Part shown: positions 9,458 to 18,599 of the stretch, one piece after another | How the letters are laid out: the number at the start of each line of letters is the position of its first letter | How positions within the stretch are numbered: the stretch's first letter is position 1 | Source: CAVPDG01 sp963702535 | Lineage (GTDB): Bacteria > Chloroflexota > Anaerolineae > Anaerolineales > UBA4823 | Direction of reading: 5' to 3' | Assembly: GCA_963702535.1 (NCBI GenBank) | Contig: CAVPDG010000010.1 | Span: 248,001 to 312,000, forward strand | Length of the DNA stretch: 64,000 nucleotides | Made by a program: the position numbers and the translations under genes | Notes under the pieces: generated by a model | What the model was told of the DNA's origin: nothing | Seen by the model: the letters and a program-made list of their open reading frames with translations, nothing else | The model's database searches: none

Positions 9458-11337
9458 TCACTCGAAAATCACAAAACCTGCCGCCGGAACTGCCAGGCTC
9501 ACCTGGGAGCGATCTCCCGATGCCTGGACTGATAACGCTTGCCCTACCTGCACAGGATCGCTGGAGTACAGGCAGGTGAGAAGCGCGCCAGCGGGGTATT
9601 CGTCTGGATCAAGGCTCACCCATGCCTGACGAGCGGCGTTGGGATCGGTGTTGATCGCCAGCAGCAGATATTGGTCATCGAAGCTGCGCGTCCAGGGAAC
9701 CACGGCAAGCATCCTGCCGCCAATCAGGTGCGGCAGGCCAAAGTTCAGCCCATCGCCGGAGATCTCACGCAGGTACTGGCGACCGCGGCGCAATGCGATC
9801 TTCTGCTTCCGTAGCGCCAGGATCTTGCTCAACTCCTGATAAACACGACCGTTCTCATCAAAGAAATGCCGGCCGCGCGAGCGAAACGCGCCAAACTCGC
9901 CGCCGAACATTGCTTCGCGAATATAGCGGTCGCTATCGCCCTCGCCATCAAAGCCCTGCTCGGAGCCATAATAAATGCAAGGTATCCCCAGGGTGGTGGC
10001 GTTGAGCGCCAGGACGTTGAGCAGCAGAGACGACCAGGCTGGGTCGCCAGCGCAGAAGCGCGCTTTGTTGGCCCCTTGCGCACCTGGTCGTGATCATCAA
10101 ACAGGGTGACGACCTTATTGCGGAACCAGATGTGCGATTCCTTCTGTACCAGCATTGAATTGCGGAAGAGATCGAAATACTCCCAGGCGTTCCGATAGCC
10201 CTTGACCAGGTACTCTAGCTTGTCGGGGATGTCATCGATACCCAGGGCTGCATCTAGACCGGTGGTCTCCAGGGTATTGAACGCTCGCTGACGGCCACCG
10301 GTGATCTCGCCAATGAGATAGAAGTTTTCTTTGCCAATGCGTTGGGTGAACTCGTGAATGACGGAAGTGAAGAAGCGCGTGGCGCCGGGATCCATATGTT
10401 TGACGGTGTCGACGCGATAGCCATCCACGTCGGTGTAGGCGATCCAGGACTTGTAGACCTGGCAAAGAGACCATAAGGCGGGAGATGGGGTGTAATCGTC
10501 GACCACGCCGGAACCCAGGTAAATGTCTTTCAGGTCGAAGAAGTCGCCTTGCATGAACTCGGGATCATTGTCCCAGTTGGTGATACGGCCGCGGGCGGTG
10601 AAGGTAGCCGCATCCTGGAACTCGCGCGGCCAGATGGCACCTTGCGGCCAGGCGCTCGGTTCTTCCTGCAGGTCAACCGGACCGAATGGAAGCGACGGCC
10701 TGCCGCTGGCGTCGTGAAAGCCAGCTACAGGATAAGGACCCCCGTCCCAGCGCGGATCCAGGTAGATCTGCCCGCTGAGCGGATCCTGTGTATGGTAGCG
10801 ATCGGGAGCATAGCTAAAAACGTTCCCCGAATGGTTGAGGATGATATCCAGGATAACGTAGATGCCGTGCCGGTGAGCGGTGCGCACCAGGTCCTTGAGG
10901 TCGCGACGCGTTCCGAAGTGCGGGTCCACCTCCAGGAAGTTCTGGATGCCGTAGCCGTGGTAGGTATCCTGATAGCGCACCTGTTTGAAGACGGGGCTGA
11001 TCCACAGGGCGGTCACGCCCAAGCGCTGAAGGTAACCGATCTTGCTCGCCAAGCCCTTCAGGTTGCCGCCAACCCAGCCAGAACCGGCAGCCCGCCAGTA
11101 TGCCGCATCCTCGGGGGTCTGGATGGCATTGGCAGAGTCACCAGGTTGGAAAAGGGGCGTAACGCCACCGCTGACGAGACGCCCATCGTTGCCGATAAAA
11201 CCCTGCTCACGACCGTCGGAAAAGCGATCAAGCATGAGGAAGTAAAAGACCTGATCCTCCCAGGCAACTGGGGAGGGAGTATACGCACGGCGGGTAAGTG
11301 CCTTAAAGTCGAGATCGCGCAAGCTTTTTGCTACCAT
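9458..11337 (-). CDS. Glycoside hydrolase family 13 (alpha-amylase-type) enzyme, frameshifted as read
   Basis: The start at 11337 (MVAKSLRDLDFKALTRRAY) has a GAGG upstream. The (beta/alpha)8 motifs appear in order: YVILDIILNHSG (region I), DGYRVDTVKHMD with the nucleophile Asp (region II), LIGEITGG with the acid/base Glu (region III) and TLFDDHDQV (region IV). One shift near 10070 moves the frame; after it the sequence continues as GIPCIYYGSEQGFDG, then the C-terminal beta-sandwich ending at 9458. The repaired enzyme has about 626 residues. No signal peptide is seen, so it probably acts in the cytoplasm on maltodextrins or glycogen. It converges with the beta-helix gene. Confidence 0.88.
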
Positions 11338-11443
11338 AAGATAACCTCAATTCATTAAAGGTGCCACACAGAGAAATCCGTTTCCTGGTAGATCACGGGT
11401 TTCCAGGGTAGTAATAAGATGTATTATGTCTTATTTAAGCGAT

Positions 11444-12209
11444 TTAATCCAGGATAATGCCAAACAGGTCGCGCAAGAGCCGGCTGTACTCATCCCCGTC
11501 ACGGACAGGACGCTCTGTACGCTTTCCATCCAGGGTGACAACCAGGCGCATATCGGAGAGGGTCAAGACGACCGCCGGGGAGCGCCAGGGTGCAGATGCG
11601 CCGGCGGGTGAAGGAAGATTCGGGCGAGGTCTGGTGGTAGCGGCAGGTGGCGGCGAAGTCTTCAAAGCGCCAGGGCTGGAAGGTGAAGCGATACTGTCGC
11701 TCCGAGCTCCCAGCAGCATCGCGCTGCCAGAGCAGGCGGTACTCACCCTGCGGCTCGAGCCAGTAGGTCCGCCCACCCTGTACCTGCTCGGCAGTTGAAT
11801 GCGCCAGAAGCGGCTGGCGATAGTTATTGCCGAAGCCGACGTCCGCCAGCCAGGTAGCGGAGCGATCCACGGGGGACTCGACCAGCAGCACCAAGTGGTC
11901 AAACTCGGGACCGAAAGCGCGTGCGGCGTTGGCGACTTCAGCAGACAGGTAAGTGACCTGGAAGCCCAAGGCGGTGAGCAGCGCAGCGAAGAGACCGTTG
12001 AGCTCGTAGCAGAAGCCGCCGCGCCTGCGGCGCACGAGCTTGTGGAAGATGCGCTGCTCATCGAGGAGGATAGGGCGCCCGAGGGAGATATCCAGGTTCT
12101 CGAAAGGCACAGTGCAGAGATGCGCCAACTGGAGACCCTGGAGAGTCTCCCACGTGGGTTTCAACGATCCATGATAGCGGATGCGCTGCAGGTAAGCGGG
12201 GATATCCAC
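11444..12209 (-). CDS. Arylamine N-acetyltransferase family protein, frameshifted near its end
   Basis: The product starts MDIPAYLQRIRYHG and has the NAT catalytic triad: Cys in RRGGFCYELNGLF, His in EFDHLVLLV and Asp in WLADVGFGNNY. VPFENLDISLGRPI is the usual N-terminal signature. These enzymes move an acetyl group from acetyl-CoA to arylamines or hydrazines. A single-base shift near 11575 hides the C-terminus; the other frame gives LTLSDMRLVVTLDGKR and ends at 11444. Restored length is about 255 residues, slightly short of the usual 260-280. It lies 7 bp downstream of the PPOX-class gene on the same strand and is probably co-transcribed. The substrate is unknown. Confidence 0.88.
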
Positions 12210-12216
12210 CGCTCGA

Positions 12217-12633
12217 TCAGAAGCCGCGCAGGGCTGTGGGCGTGACCAGGATCACCGCCGAGTACTCCGCCTGCATGGACTCCGGCGTGAGCCCGATATC
12301 CTGGATACCGGCGGCATACTTCTTCAGGTAAGCCTGAATGCGGGCGAGGGGCGGCGCCTCCTGCAGCAGGTGCGCCTCGCCGATAAGCACGCCCACGTCG
12401 CCGCCGTCCTCGTCGGTGTTGAAATTCAGGGCGACGCGCGGGTTACGGGCGATATGGCGCAGCTTGGCGGCGCCCGACTGGCTGAAGATCAGGGCTGTCT
12501 CGCCATCCCAGTGGAACCAGACGGGCCTGGGCTGGGGAGTATGAGAGGCGTCGACGGTGGTGAGCCAGATGGTCTCTTCTTCTTCGAGGCGCTGCTGGAT
12601 GCGCTGACCGATGGGGGAGGTGAAGTCTAGCAT
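12217..12633 (-). CDS. PPOX-class (pyridoxamine oxidase-like) flavin/F420-dependent protein
   Basis: The start at 12633 (MLDFTSPIGQRIQQ) is preferred because AGGAG lies six bases upstream; an ATG further up (12654) would add seven residues that do not fit the family. The 138-residue product shows IWLTTVDASHTPQPRPVWFHW, AKLRHIARNPRVALNF and GEAHLLQEAPP. These match the split-barrel family related to Rv3369, predicted to use F420 or FMN. It is a small soluble enzyme that usually reduces hydrophobic substrates, but the substrate is unknown. It is followed after 7 bp by the N-acetyltransferase gene. Confidence 0.85.
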   Translation of the reverse strand: MLDFTSPIGQRIQQRLEEEETIWLTTVDASHTPQPRPVWFHWDGETALIFSQSGAAKLRHIARNPRVALNFNTDEDGGDVGVLIGEAHLLQEAPPLARIQAYLKKYAAGIQDIGLTPESMQAEYSAVILVTPTALRGF

Positions 12634-12697
12634 GGGAATAACTCCTGGAAACACTGAATCACTGAAAGTAATGAAGTTGCATAGATCTCCTAACAGG

Positions 12698-13210
12698 TTA
12701 CCCCTCCTCCTCCACCAGGATCAGCCAGGCGTTCCAACTGGCGGTGGCGAGCAGGGCGGCGACGACGAGCACCAGGGCATAGATAGCAAGCATGTCACCG
12801 CGAAGGATCTCGATCCCCACGACGATAAGCCCGAGGGAGGCGAGAGTGGGAAGGCCGATCTCGCGCAGGAGCTTGCTGCCCGCGCGCTGGGCAAGGCGGC
12901 TGCGTGACGGGCGGAGCGCTTGGCGAAGGAGTCCGAGGCTGCGGGCGGCGCCGAGGACAAATAGCGCCACCGCCAGGCCAAAGGGCGCCTGGTGGGGCAC
13001 CAGGAAGACCAACCCGATCATGAGCAGGTAGAGAAAATCGCCGAAGCTGCCGCGCGCCAGGGATAACATGCGCGTATCCCGGCGACCCTTGATGGACTCG
13101 TGGTGCAGGGAGAGCGAGACGAAGAGCAGCCCGGCGAGGGTCACAGAAGCCAGGGCGACGGTGGAATAGAAGAGCTGCCAATCACGCAACTGCTGGGTAA
13201 AGGCATCCAC
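12698..13210 (-). CDS. Small integral membrane protein of unknown function
   Basis: The product has 170 residues with four to five hydrophobic stretches (about 15-32, 55-72, 75-92, 115-130 and 138-160). The loop after the first helix is charged (HHESIKGRRDTRM), and a basic segment (RPSRSRLAQRAGSK) precedes the third pair. I do not recognise the family. It ends 64 bp upstream of the PPOX gene on the same strand, so it may be the first gene of a three-gene unit. The gene on its other side is divergent. Confidence 0.7.
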   Translation of the reverse strand: MDAFTQQLRDWQLFYSTVALASVTLAGLLFVSLSLHHESIKGRRDTRMLSLARGSFGDFLYLLMIGLVFLVPHQAPFGLAVALFVLGAARSLGLLRQALRPSRSRLAQRAGSKLLREIGLPTLASLGLIVVGIEILRGDMLAIYALVLVVAALLATASWNAWLILVEEEG

Positions 13211-13354
13211 AGGCTGATCTCCACCTCTATCTTACCCCAAAAAGGAAAAATACCGGAGGTAGACGGGCTATTCGTGTACATTCGTTTCGGTATTAGAAAA
13301 ACGATTGCATTCGAATGATCGGCGGCTGGCGGATAATTACGACAATTACGATGA

Positions 13355-13378
13355 TATAATACCGTAAACCAGAGGAGG
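13355..13378 (+). promoter_or_regulatory. -10 element and ribosome binding site of the GYD gene
   Basis: TATAAT at 13355-13360 is followed by AGGAGG at 13373-13378. The AGGAGG is nine bases before the second ATG (13388) and only three before the first (13382), which favours the later start. No good -35 is visible. Confidence 0.5.
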
Positions 13379-13387
13379 AAGATGAAC

Positions 13388-13711
13388 ATGGCAACATTCA
13401 TGATCCAGTTCAGCTATACCGAGCAAGGCGTAAAAGGACTGCTTAAAGAGGGCGGGTCGAAACGCCGCGATGCCACCGAGCAGCTCGTCAAGAGCCTGGG
13501 GGGGAAGCTGGTAGCATATTACTTCGCTTTTGGCGAGTATGACGGGTTTGCCATCGTCGAGGGCGTGGATAACATCGACGTGGCAGCCGCCAACCTGATC
13601 GTGGGGGCGAGCGGCGCGGTGCGGACAAAGACCACCGTGCTGCTAACGCCCGACGAGGTGGACAAAGCCACGCGCAAGAGCGGCAACTACCGCGCCCCGG
13701 GACAACAGTAA
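13388..13711 (+). CDS. GYD-domain protein
   Basis: The 107-residue product (from MATFMIQFSYTEQGV) is a GYD-domain protein: a single ferredoxin-like alpha/beta domain with the motif FGEYDGFAIVEG near residue 50. Such proteins are small, soluble and often dimeric, and their biochemical role is unknown. The start at 13388 is chosen from the position of AGGAGG. The gene stands alone between a divergent membrane protein gene and a convergent adenylyltransferase gene, so context gives no further clue. Confidence 0.85.
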   Translation: MATFMIQFSYTEQGVKGLLKEGGSKRRDATEQLVKSLGGKLVAYYFAFGEYDGFAIVEGVDNIDVAAANLIVGASGAVRTKTTVLLTPDEVDKATRKSGNYRAPGQQ

Positions 13712-13760
13712 GCCAAACCGGCTTCCTTACAAAACCCAGGCCAGATCTAATACCTGGCGA

Positions 13761-14630
13761 TCAAGCGAACTCTTCAGCGTCACCTGGCAGGTCGCGGACG
13801 CGCTGCAGGTGGGCGCTGACGCGCGTAGCGTCGGCGTGAGGATAGGCATGGCCAAAATGAGCGGCTACCTCGACCGCCACCCTGCTGAAGAGGCGGCACA
13901 TCGCCATCAAGGCGTCCCAGGTTTCTGCATAGCCGGGAGTGGCATAGGTCTTGAGCAGCGCATCCCACAGCTCGGGCTCCAGGCTTGGCTCGAAATACTT
14001 GCCATGATAGCCGGGGTTGCGGGCGAACTGGGTCTGGATGCCGATATGCCAGACCAGCATTACCTCCAGCTGCTGGCGCACGACCTGATCGAGCATAAAC
14101 CTGGCGTAGATGATCTCGCGCCGCCAGAGACCCTTGGCGACGTAGGGGCAGACCCACCAGAACTCGTTGCAGCAATCAGCGAACTGCTGCGCTGTGGGAG
14201 GCCGGGGTAAATAGCTGCTCTCATCGGGCGGGGGGAAGGGGGGTATAACGCCATCCTTATCGAGCAGGAGCAGGCTGAGGCTGTCGCGGGGGAGCTCGTC
14301 CAGCCGGGCGAGGGGGTACAAGGTGAGATCGATGCGGCTGCCGTCGACAAACTGCATCAGGTAGGCATAGCTGTCGTCTTCGGCGGGAGGCTCAGCGCCC
14401 ATATCATCGGGCGTTTGCATGACCATCAGCTCGCCGAAGCGCACGATCCAGCCCGGATCGCGCCGGAAGGACATGACATCGGTGACGATGTAGACGATGT
14501 CGTAGTCCTGGAAGAGGTCCCTGGGGGCGTTGGGGTTGAGGCGCGAGCCATTCTGGATGACCGCCCGGATGCGTGCGTCCTGACGAGCGGTGGATAAGAT
14601 CAGGTCGAACATTTCTTGCTCGCTGCGCAT
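13761..14630 (-). CDS. Aminoglycoside 6-adenylyltransferase (ANT(6)/AadK) family protein
   Basis: The 289-residue length is typical. The N-terminal nucleotidyltransferase motif is VIQNGSRLNP followed by LFQDYDIVYIV, which supplies the two metal-binding Asp residues. GSRIDLTLYP gives the third acidic residue. The C-terminal helical part includes EFWWVCPYVAKGLWR, MLVWHIGIQTQ and NPGYHGKYFE, all conserved in AadK-type enzymes. ANT(6) enzymes adenylate streptomycin at the 6-OH. There is no mobile element, integron or second resistance gene next to it, so this is probably a chromosomal homologue whose true substrate may differ. A fragment of a related gene lies at 17500-17590. Confidence 0.88.
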   Translation of the reverse strand: MRSEQEMFDLILSTARQDARIRAVIQNGSRLNPNAPRDLFQDYDIVYIVTDVMSFRRDPGWIVRFGELMVMQTPDDMGAEPPAEDDSYAYLMQFVDGSRIDLTLYPLARLDELPRDSLSLLLLDKDGVIPPFPPPDESSYLPRPPTAQQFADCCNEFWWVCPYVAKGLWRREIIYARFMLDQVVRQQLEVMLVWHIGIQTQFARNPGYHGKYFEPSLEPELWDALLKTYATPGYAETWDALMAMCRLFSRVAVEVAAHFGHAYPHADATRVSAHLQRVRDLPGDAEEFA

Positions 14631-15003
14631 GAGACTTCACCACAATCTTACTCTGGAAAGTAAAAACCTGGAAGTATCCACTGCTGAACGGGGGCACTAA
14701 AAAGTTGTTGTGGTTTTTTTGGTGGGTTTGGCCCACCAAACCAACAACATTTGAGTGCACATCTGCTGAACCTTCAGGGGTTTCACCAGGAGTGAAACCC
14801 TGGCGAAAGATACAACTCCCCACCCCCTTACCCCCGCCCCTAGGGAAGAAGAAAATTTGGGTAGTTTTCGGACGGCAGCACCAGCCGAAAACTACCCAAA
14901 CCCCTTTTTGTCGCCTTGACCAGCGGGTTATGCTACTGCGCGGCGGCAGAGGCTGGGACGGAGCCAGGATGCCCGGCACAGAAGCTGCCCTTCGAGGAGA
15001 ACG
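14631..15003. other. Non-coding interval with three stable hairpins
   Basis: No gene is visible in these 373 bp. Three hairpins lie in order: 14705-14750 (TTTGGTGGG with CCCACCAAA inside a longer imperfect stem), 14775-14802 (CAGGGGTTTCAC with GTGAAACCCTG) and 14856-14900 (a perfect 16-bp stem). The last is described separately as a terminator. Confidence 0.7.
14856..14909 (-). terminator. Hairpin terminator, probably of the repeat-protein gene
   Basis: The perfect 16-bp stem pairs 14856-14871 with 14885-14900 around a 13-base loop. On the minus strand it is followed by a T-rich run (ATTTTCTTCTTC), and on the plus strand by CCCCTTTTTG, so it could work in both directions. It lies about 100 bp past the stop of the secreted repeat protein. 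Confidence 0.65.
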
Positions 15004-17217
15004 CTATTTCGTGGCTAATGGCAGGTAGATGGATCCAGCTCCCGGCCAGAAAACAGTGACCCGGTTCTCACAGCGGCGACCGATAAGGAGCTGGTCGTGG
15101 ACTGCGTCAAAGGCGACCGCCATCACACCGCCGCAGCTGACAGCATTGCCGATGACGCTGTTGCCAGAGTCGATGGTGCCAGTGATGCCAAGCGCGCCAT
15201 CTGCCCAGGTTACTGCCCCAGCGTTGGAGGTGGCGCCATTGTCCCACCCGATACTCTTGACAACATAATTTCCATCGCTGAGCTCCATGACGCCTCCCAG
15301 ACCAACCTGATTGGCTGCCGTGCTGCCTATCAAGCTGTTGCCTGGCGAAACATCGCCAGCGCATCCCCCACTACCGCTGCACCACGTGGCAGCGCCGACA
15401 TCGTTAATTGCGGCGTTATCCCACCAGGGGCTATCGACGACGTAGTGTCCGTTGCCCAGGGCGGTCACGCCGCCTTCGCTGACCCGGTTATCGGCGCTGG
15501 CTCCTACGAGGCTATTGGCAGAGGTTATTACTCCGTTGCAACCCAATGATCCATTACACCAGGTGGCTGCCCCGGCGTTTCCCATGGCGCCATTATCCCA
15601 GGCGTACGATAGCACAACATAGTTCCCGTTCGCCAGCGCCGCCACCCCGCCCCAGCAGACGAGATTTTCCGCGCTGCCGCCTACCAGGCTATTGGCTGCG
15701 GAGATGACGCCGACCGTACCAGTGACGCCATCTCCCCAGGTGGCTGCACCGGCGTTGTAAATCGCCCCGTTATGCCAGCGTCCGCTGCACACGACGTAGT
15801 TGCCGTTGGTCAGGGCGTACATGCCGCGAGTAGTGACGTAATCATTCTGCGTGCTGCCCACCAAGCTGTTGGCCGAGGAAACGGCGCCGACCGTACCCGT
15901 GGAGCCATTACCCCAGGTGGCTGCCCCAACATCCTGGATTGCGCCATTGGTCCAATGCGGGCTACCAGCCACGTAGTTACCATACGATAAGGCGATGACA
16001 CCCCCACCACCAACCTGGTCCTCGGCTGTGCTGCCGACCAGGCTGTTGGCAATGGTCAGCGTCCCATGGATGCCGGTAACTCCGTTCGCCCATGTGACCG
16101 CTCCGGCATCGACGATGGCGCCATTATCCCAGGATGGGCTGCTGACGACGTAGTTGCCATTGGTCAGGGGGGTGACACCGGTCTTATCACTCCAACCGAC
16201 CGCATCTTCGGCAGTGCTGCCGACCAGGCTGTTGGCAACTGAGACGGCGCCCGTGCACCCGGCAGTCCCGCTGCACCAGGTGACCGCGCCAACATTGACG
16301 ACTGCGCCGTTATCCCAGGCATTGCTGCCGACGACGTAGTTGCCGTTTGTCAGGGCATATACCTGATTGTTGCCAACGCTGTCTCCAGCGCTGCCCCCCA
16401 CCAGGCTGTTGGCAGGAGATACCGTCCCCGTGCAACCCGTATTCCCACTGCACCAAGTGACCGCTCCGGCGTCTGAAATGGCGCCGTTATCCCAGCAGAA
16501 GTTATCCGCCACGTAATTGCCGTTGGCCAGCGGGAAGACCCGCTCCCAGCCGACAATACTGCTACAGAAGTCACCGGTTGCGCTGCCGACCAGGCTGTTG
16601 GCAGCTGAAACCACACCGCTGCAGCCGGCGGCGCCACTACACCAGGTGATCGCTCCGGCGTCGACGACCGTGCCGTTATCCCAGACAGCAGCGCTGACCA
16701 CGAAGCTGCCATTGGTCAGCACGGTCACAGCGGGGGACCCAACTCTATCCTGCGACGTGCTGCCGACCAGACTGTTAAGAGCAGAAACCTCGCCAGAGCA
16801 GCCCGTATCCGCGCTACACCAGGTGACGGCACCCGCCTGGGAAACGGCGCCATTGTTCCAGTAATAACTGATGACGACATAATTGCCGTTGCTGAGTAGC
16901 CTGACGCCACCCAAACCGACCTGGTCATTGGCCGTGCTGCCGGTGAGGGTGCTGATCAGCGCCCGGGTGGCGCCATTGTAAAGATAGACGGCACCGACAT
17001 CGACAGCAGTAGCCGAGTCGAACTTGGGATCGGTGACGACGAAGTTGCCGTTGGGCAGGGCAATAACGGAGGAGCCGAACCAGCCGCTGCCGGAGGGTCC
17101 AAGAATATCCAACTGAGAGGCGGCGGAGGTAGGCAAATGAGCGGGCTGAGCCAAGCCAAGCAGCAACAGCGCGCAGAAAAGGAAGCGAACGCAGCGGGCG
17201 AGCAGACGATTGTTCAT
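15004..17217 (-). CDS. Secreted protein built of about ten DUF5650-like repeats
   Basis: The start is placed at 17217 (MNNRLLARCVRFLFCALLLL), which gives a good signal peptide with cleavage near TSAAS; the frame is open further upstream but reads through a fragment of another gene. The 737-residue product has about ten tandem repeats of 55-60 residues with the core NSLVGSTAEDQVG, an ALTNGNYVV strand, a WDNGA turn and DAGAVTWCSG. Alternate repeats have paired cysteines (WCSG..GC), which may form disulfides. The repeat resembles DUF5650, of unknown function, perhaps a beta-propeller-like fold. The C-terminus ends SIYLPLATK, similar to the tail of the beta-helix protein. It is probably exported or attached to the surface. 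Confidence 0.75.
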   Translation of the reverse strand: MNNRLLARCVRFLFCALLLLGLAQPAHLPTSAASQLDILGPSGSGWFGSSVIALPNGNFVVTDPKFDSATAVDVGAVYLYNGATRALISTLTGSTANDQVGLGGVRLLSNGNYVVISYYWNNGAVSQAGAVTWCSADTGCSGEVSALNSLVGSTSQDRVGSPAVTVLTNGSFVVSAAVWDNGTVVDAGAITWCSGAAGCSGVVSAANSLVGSATGDFCSSIVGWERVFPLANGNYVADNFCWDNGAISDAGAVTWCSGNTGCTGTVSPANSLVGGSAGDSVGNNQVYALTNGNYVVGSNAWDNGAVVNVGAVTWCSGTAGCTGAVSVANSLVGSTAEDAVGWSDKTGVTPLTNGNYVVSSPSWDNGAIVDAGAVTWANGVTGIHGTLTIANSLVGSTAEDQVGGGGVIALSYGNYVAGSPHWTNGAIQDVGAATWGNGSTGTVGAVSSANSLVGSTQNDYVTTRGMYALTNGNYVVCSGRWHNGAIYNAGAATWGDGVTGTVGVISAANSLVGGSAENLVCWGGVAALANGNYVVLSYAWDNGAMGNAGAATWCNGSLGCNGVITSANSLVGASADNRVSEGGVTALGNGHYVVDSPWWDNAAINDVGAATWCSGSGGCAGDVSPGNSLIGSTAANQVGLGGVMELSDGNYVVKSIGWDNGATSNAGAVTWADGALGITGTIDSGNSVIGNAVSCGGVMAVAFDAVHDQLLIGRRCENRVTVFWPGAGSIYLPLATK

Positions 17218-17499
17218 TGCAATGCTCTCCAGTTTTAATGCAAGAAAGGACGGACGAAGGCGGGCGCGGAGATGGGCGAGGGAACAAGCCGCGCGGCAGT
17301 GCGAGCCAGGAGCTATCTGCTCCCAGATGGATGTGACAAGGAAATATCTTAGTGGATGGCGATCCCCCCTTGATGGGTAAAGCGCAAGACAAACGGGCGT
17401 ACGGGCGCTGAAAGCCCGGCGAAGGACCTGTCTTAAATTACTATCAAATGATGCGGCGGGGGCGGGCCGAACAGCTCGTAAACGGGCAATGGGGGGGCC
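17218..17499. other. Upstream region of the repeat-protein gene
   Basis: The frame of the repeat protein is open through this stretch, but the translation (arginine- and proline-rich, no family features) does not look like protein. I see no separate gene. It should hold the promoter of the repeat-protein gene, but no clear -35/-10 pair stands out. Confidence 0.45.
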
Positions 17500-17590
17500 G
17501 GCATAGGTCTTGAGCAACGCTTCCCATCGTTCCGGCTCCAGGTAGTGCTCGAAGCACCTGCCATGGTAGCCGGGGTTGCAGGCAAACACT
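17500..17590 (-). pseudogene. Fragment of a second ANT(6)/AadK-type gene
   Basis: About 90 bp aligns with 13941-14030 inside the intact adenylyltransferase gene at roughly 80% by eye. The translation gives NPGYHGRCFEHYLEPE then RWEALLKTYA, against NPGYHGKYFEPSLEPE and LWDALLKTYA in the intact gene. Neither end of the gene is present, and the frame runs on into unrelated sequence. It is the remnant of a diverged paralogue, not a fresh copy. Confidence 0.75.
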
Positions 17591-17693
17591 CCTGGCCTAG
17601 AACTGCCAGGACCCGACCGGTTCGCCCCTACGACTGTTCAGGCAAAAACCGGCGGCTTTAAAAGAAACCGCGGAGGAACGACGCCGTTTCGTC

Positions 17694-18068
17694 TTAGATG
17701 CCGATAATCTTGTCCGTCCCCTGGCGATAAAATTTGAAGTTGAGCTCGGTCTCGGGTCGACCGTCGTCCCAATCGGTGAAAGGTTTGAGCTCGTTTCGCC
17801 CCAGGCGCTGCCTGGCAAGAGTGGTGCGTTCGACGGCGATGCTCACCCGCGGCGTTTGCCGGGCGATCCCATGCTTCTTTGCAATCGCTTCGACGGAGGT
17901 GACAATGCCGCAGGCGATGAGACCTGACCCGCCTTCGTTTTCGCAGGCGAAGATGAAGATCGTATCGCCTACGGCGATGCGTTTGCCAGCACACATCGTC
18001 TTTTGCGCGCTGAACGCGAATGTTTCCGCCCGCGGATCGCTTACTTCGGCTTTGATGGCGGTGTACAT
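17694..18068 (-). CDS. Small PUA/EVE-like protein with a possible premature stop
   Basis: The product has 124 residues from MYTAIKAEVSDPRAE. The central part (KRIAVGDTIFIFACENEGG then SGLIACGIVTSVEAI) looks like the beta-barrel of PUA/EVE-type domains, but I am not sure of the family. The frame stops with TAA at 17694 and then continues as DETASFLRGFF to a second stop at 17658. That looks like a natural C-terminal helix, so the first stop may be a substitution error or a recent nonsense change. No operon partner is evident. Function unknown; EVE/PUA folds often bind modified bases or RNA. Confidence 0.6.
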   Translation of the reverse strand: MYTAIKAEVSDPRAETFAFSAQKTMCAGKRIAVGDTIFIFACENEGGSGLIACGIVTSVEAIAKKHGIARQTPRVSIAVERTTLARQRLGRNELKPFTDWDDGRPETELNFKFYRQGTDKIIGI

Positions 18069-18105
18069 GTGGACTCCGTCCTTATCCTGATCTGTGCAGA
18101 GACCT

Positions 18106-18444
18106 TTATTTCCGCCGCTTTTTCTTCCTGGTCTCTGGTTGAGAGTTTAAATCTCTTCTGGGCCAAAATCGAACAAGCATGACTAATGAGGATAATGTCA
18201 TAGCGCCAAGTATTAACGCAAGGAAAAAGCCGCCGAGATTGCGCATGGTGATGGCGAAATAACTCACCACCACAAACATGGGAAGCATAACAACCAGATT
18301 GATCAGAGAAGTATATGCCGTAAGACGCCCGCGCTTCGGTGGGAAGAACGGCGAAAACCTATTGATCCAGTAGCCAGGATTGTACATGTGCTCCTGCCAC
18401 TCATTGAGCTCCTGAATAGGGTCGACATTCTTTTGCTTTTTCAT
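18106..18444 (-). CDS. Small two-helix membrane protein of unknown function
   Basis: Starting at the ATG at 18444 the product has about 112 residues; a TTG at 18456 would add four. A soluble N-terminus (QELNEWQEHMYNPGYW) is followed by two membrane helices (about 50-70 and 76-96) and a very basic tail (TRKKKRRK). I do not recognise the family. TATAAT lies about 30 bp upstream on the same strand. The neighbours are also small uncharacterised proteins. Confidence 0.65.
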   Translation of the reverse strand: MKKQKNVDPIQELNEWQEHMYNPGYWINRFSPFFPPKRGRLTAYTSLINLVVMLPMFVVVSYFAITMRNLGGFFLALILGAMTLSSLVMLVRFWPRRDLNSQPETRKKKRRK

Positions 18445-18525
18445 ACGATGGACCAAGTGTTCATTGAAGGGGGATTATAACCAAACGGTTAAATGTTTCA
18501 GGATGAAGCCATAAGCCTGGGTGGT

Positions 18526-18599
18526 GGTGGGTTGGCGGAGTTATTGGATGCGAAGTGAGATGAACTCAGCTTGCCGCTTGATCATCCCGCCAACCCACC
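18526..18599. repeat. 74-bp inverted-repeat element, copy 1
   Basis: The ends are perfect inverted repeats, GGTGGGTTGGCGG (18526-18538) and its complement (18587-18599). The core GATGAACTCAGC resembles the core of the two other copies. Its right end encodes the last residues of the YcxB-like protein, so insertion changed or set that gene's C-terminus. Confidence 0.85.

Noticed and set aside
13761..14630. Acquired antibiotic-resistance gene on a mobile element
   Set aside because: No transposase, integron or attachment site flanks it and its base composition matches the neighbours; a chromosomal homologue is more likely.
15100..17050. CRISPR-like regular repeats
   Set aside because: The repeats are degenerate, about 170-180 bp long and in frame within one secreted protein; there are no short identical repeats with unique spacers.
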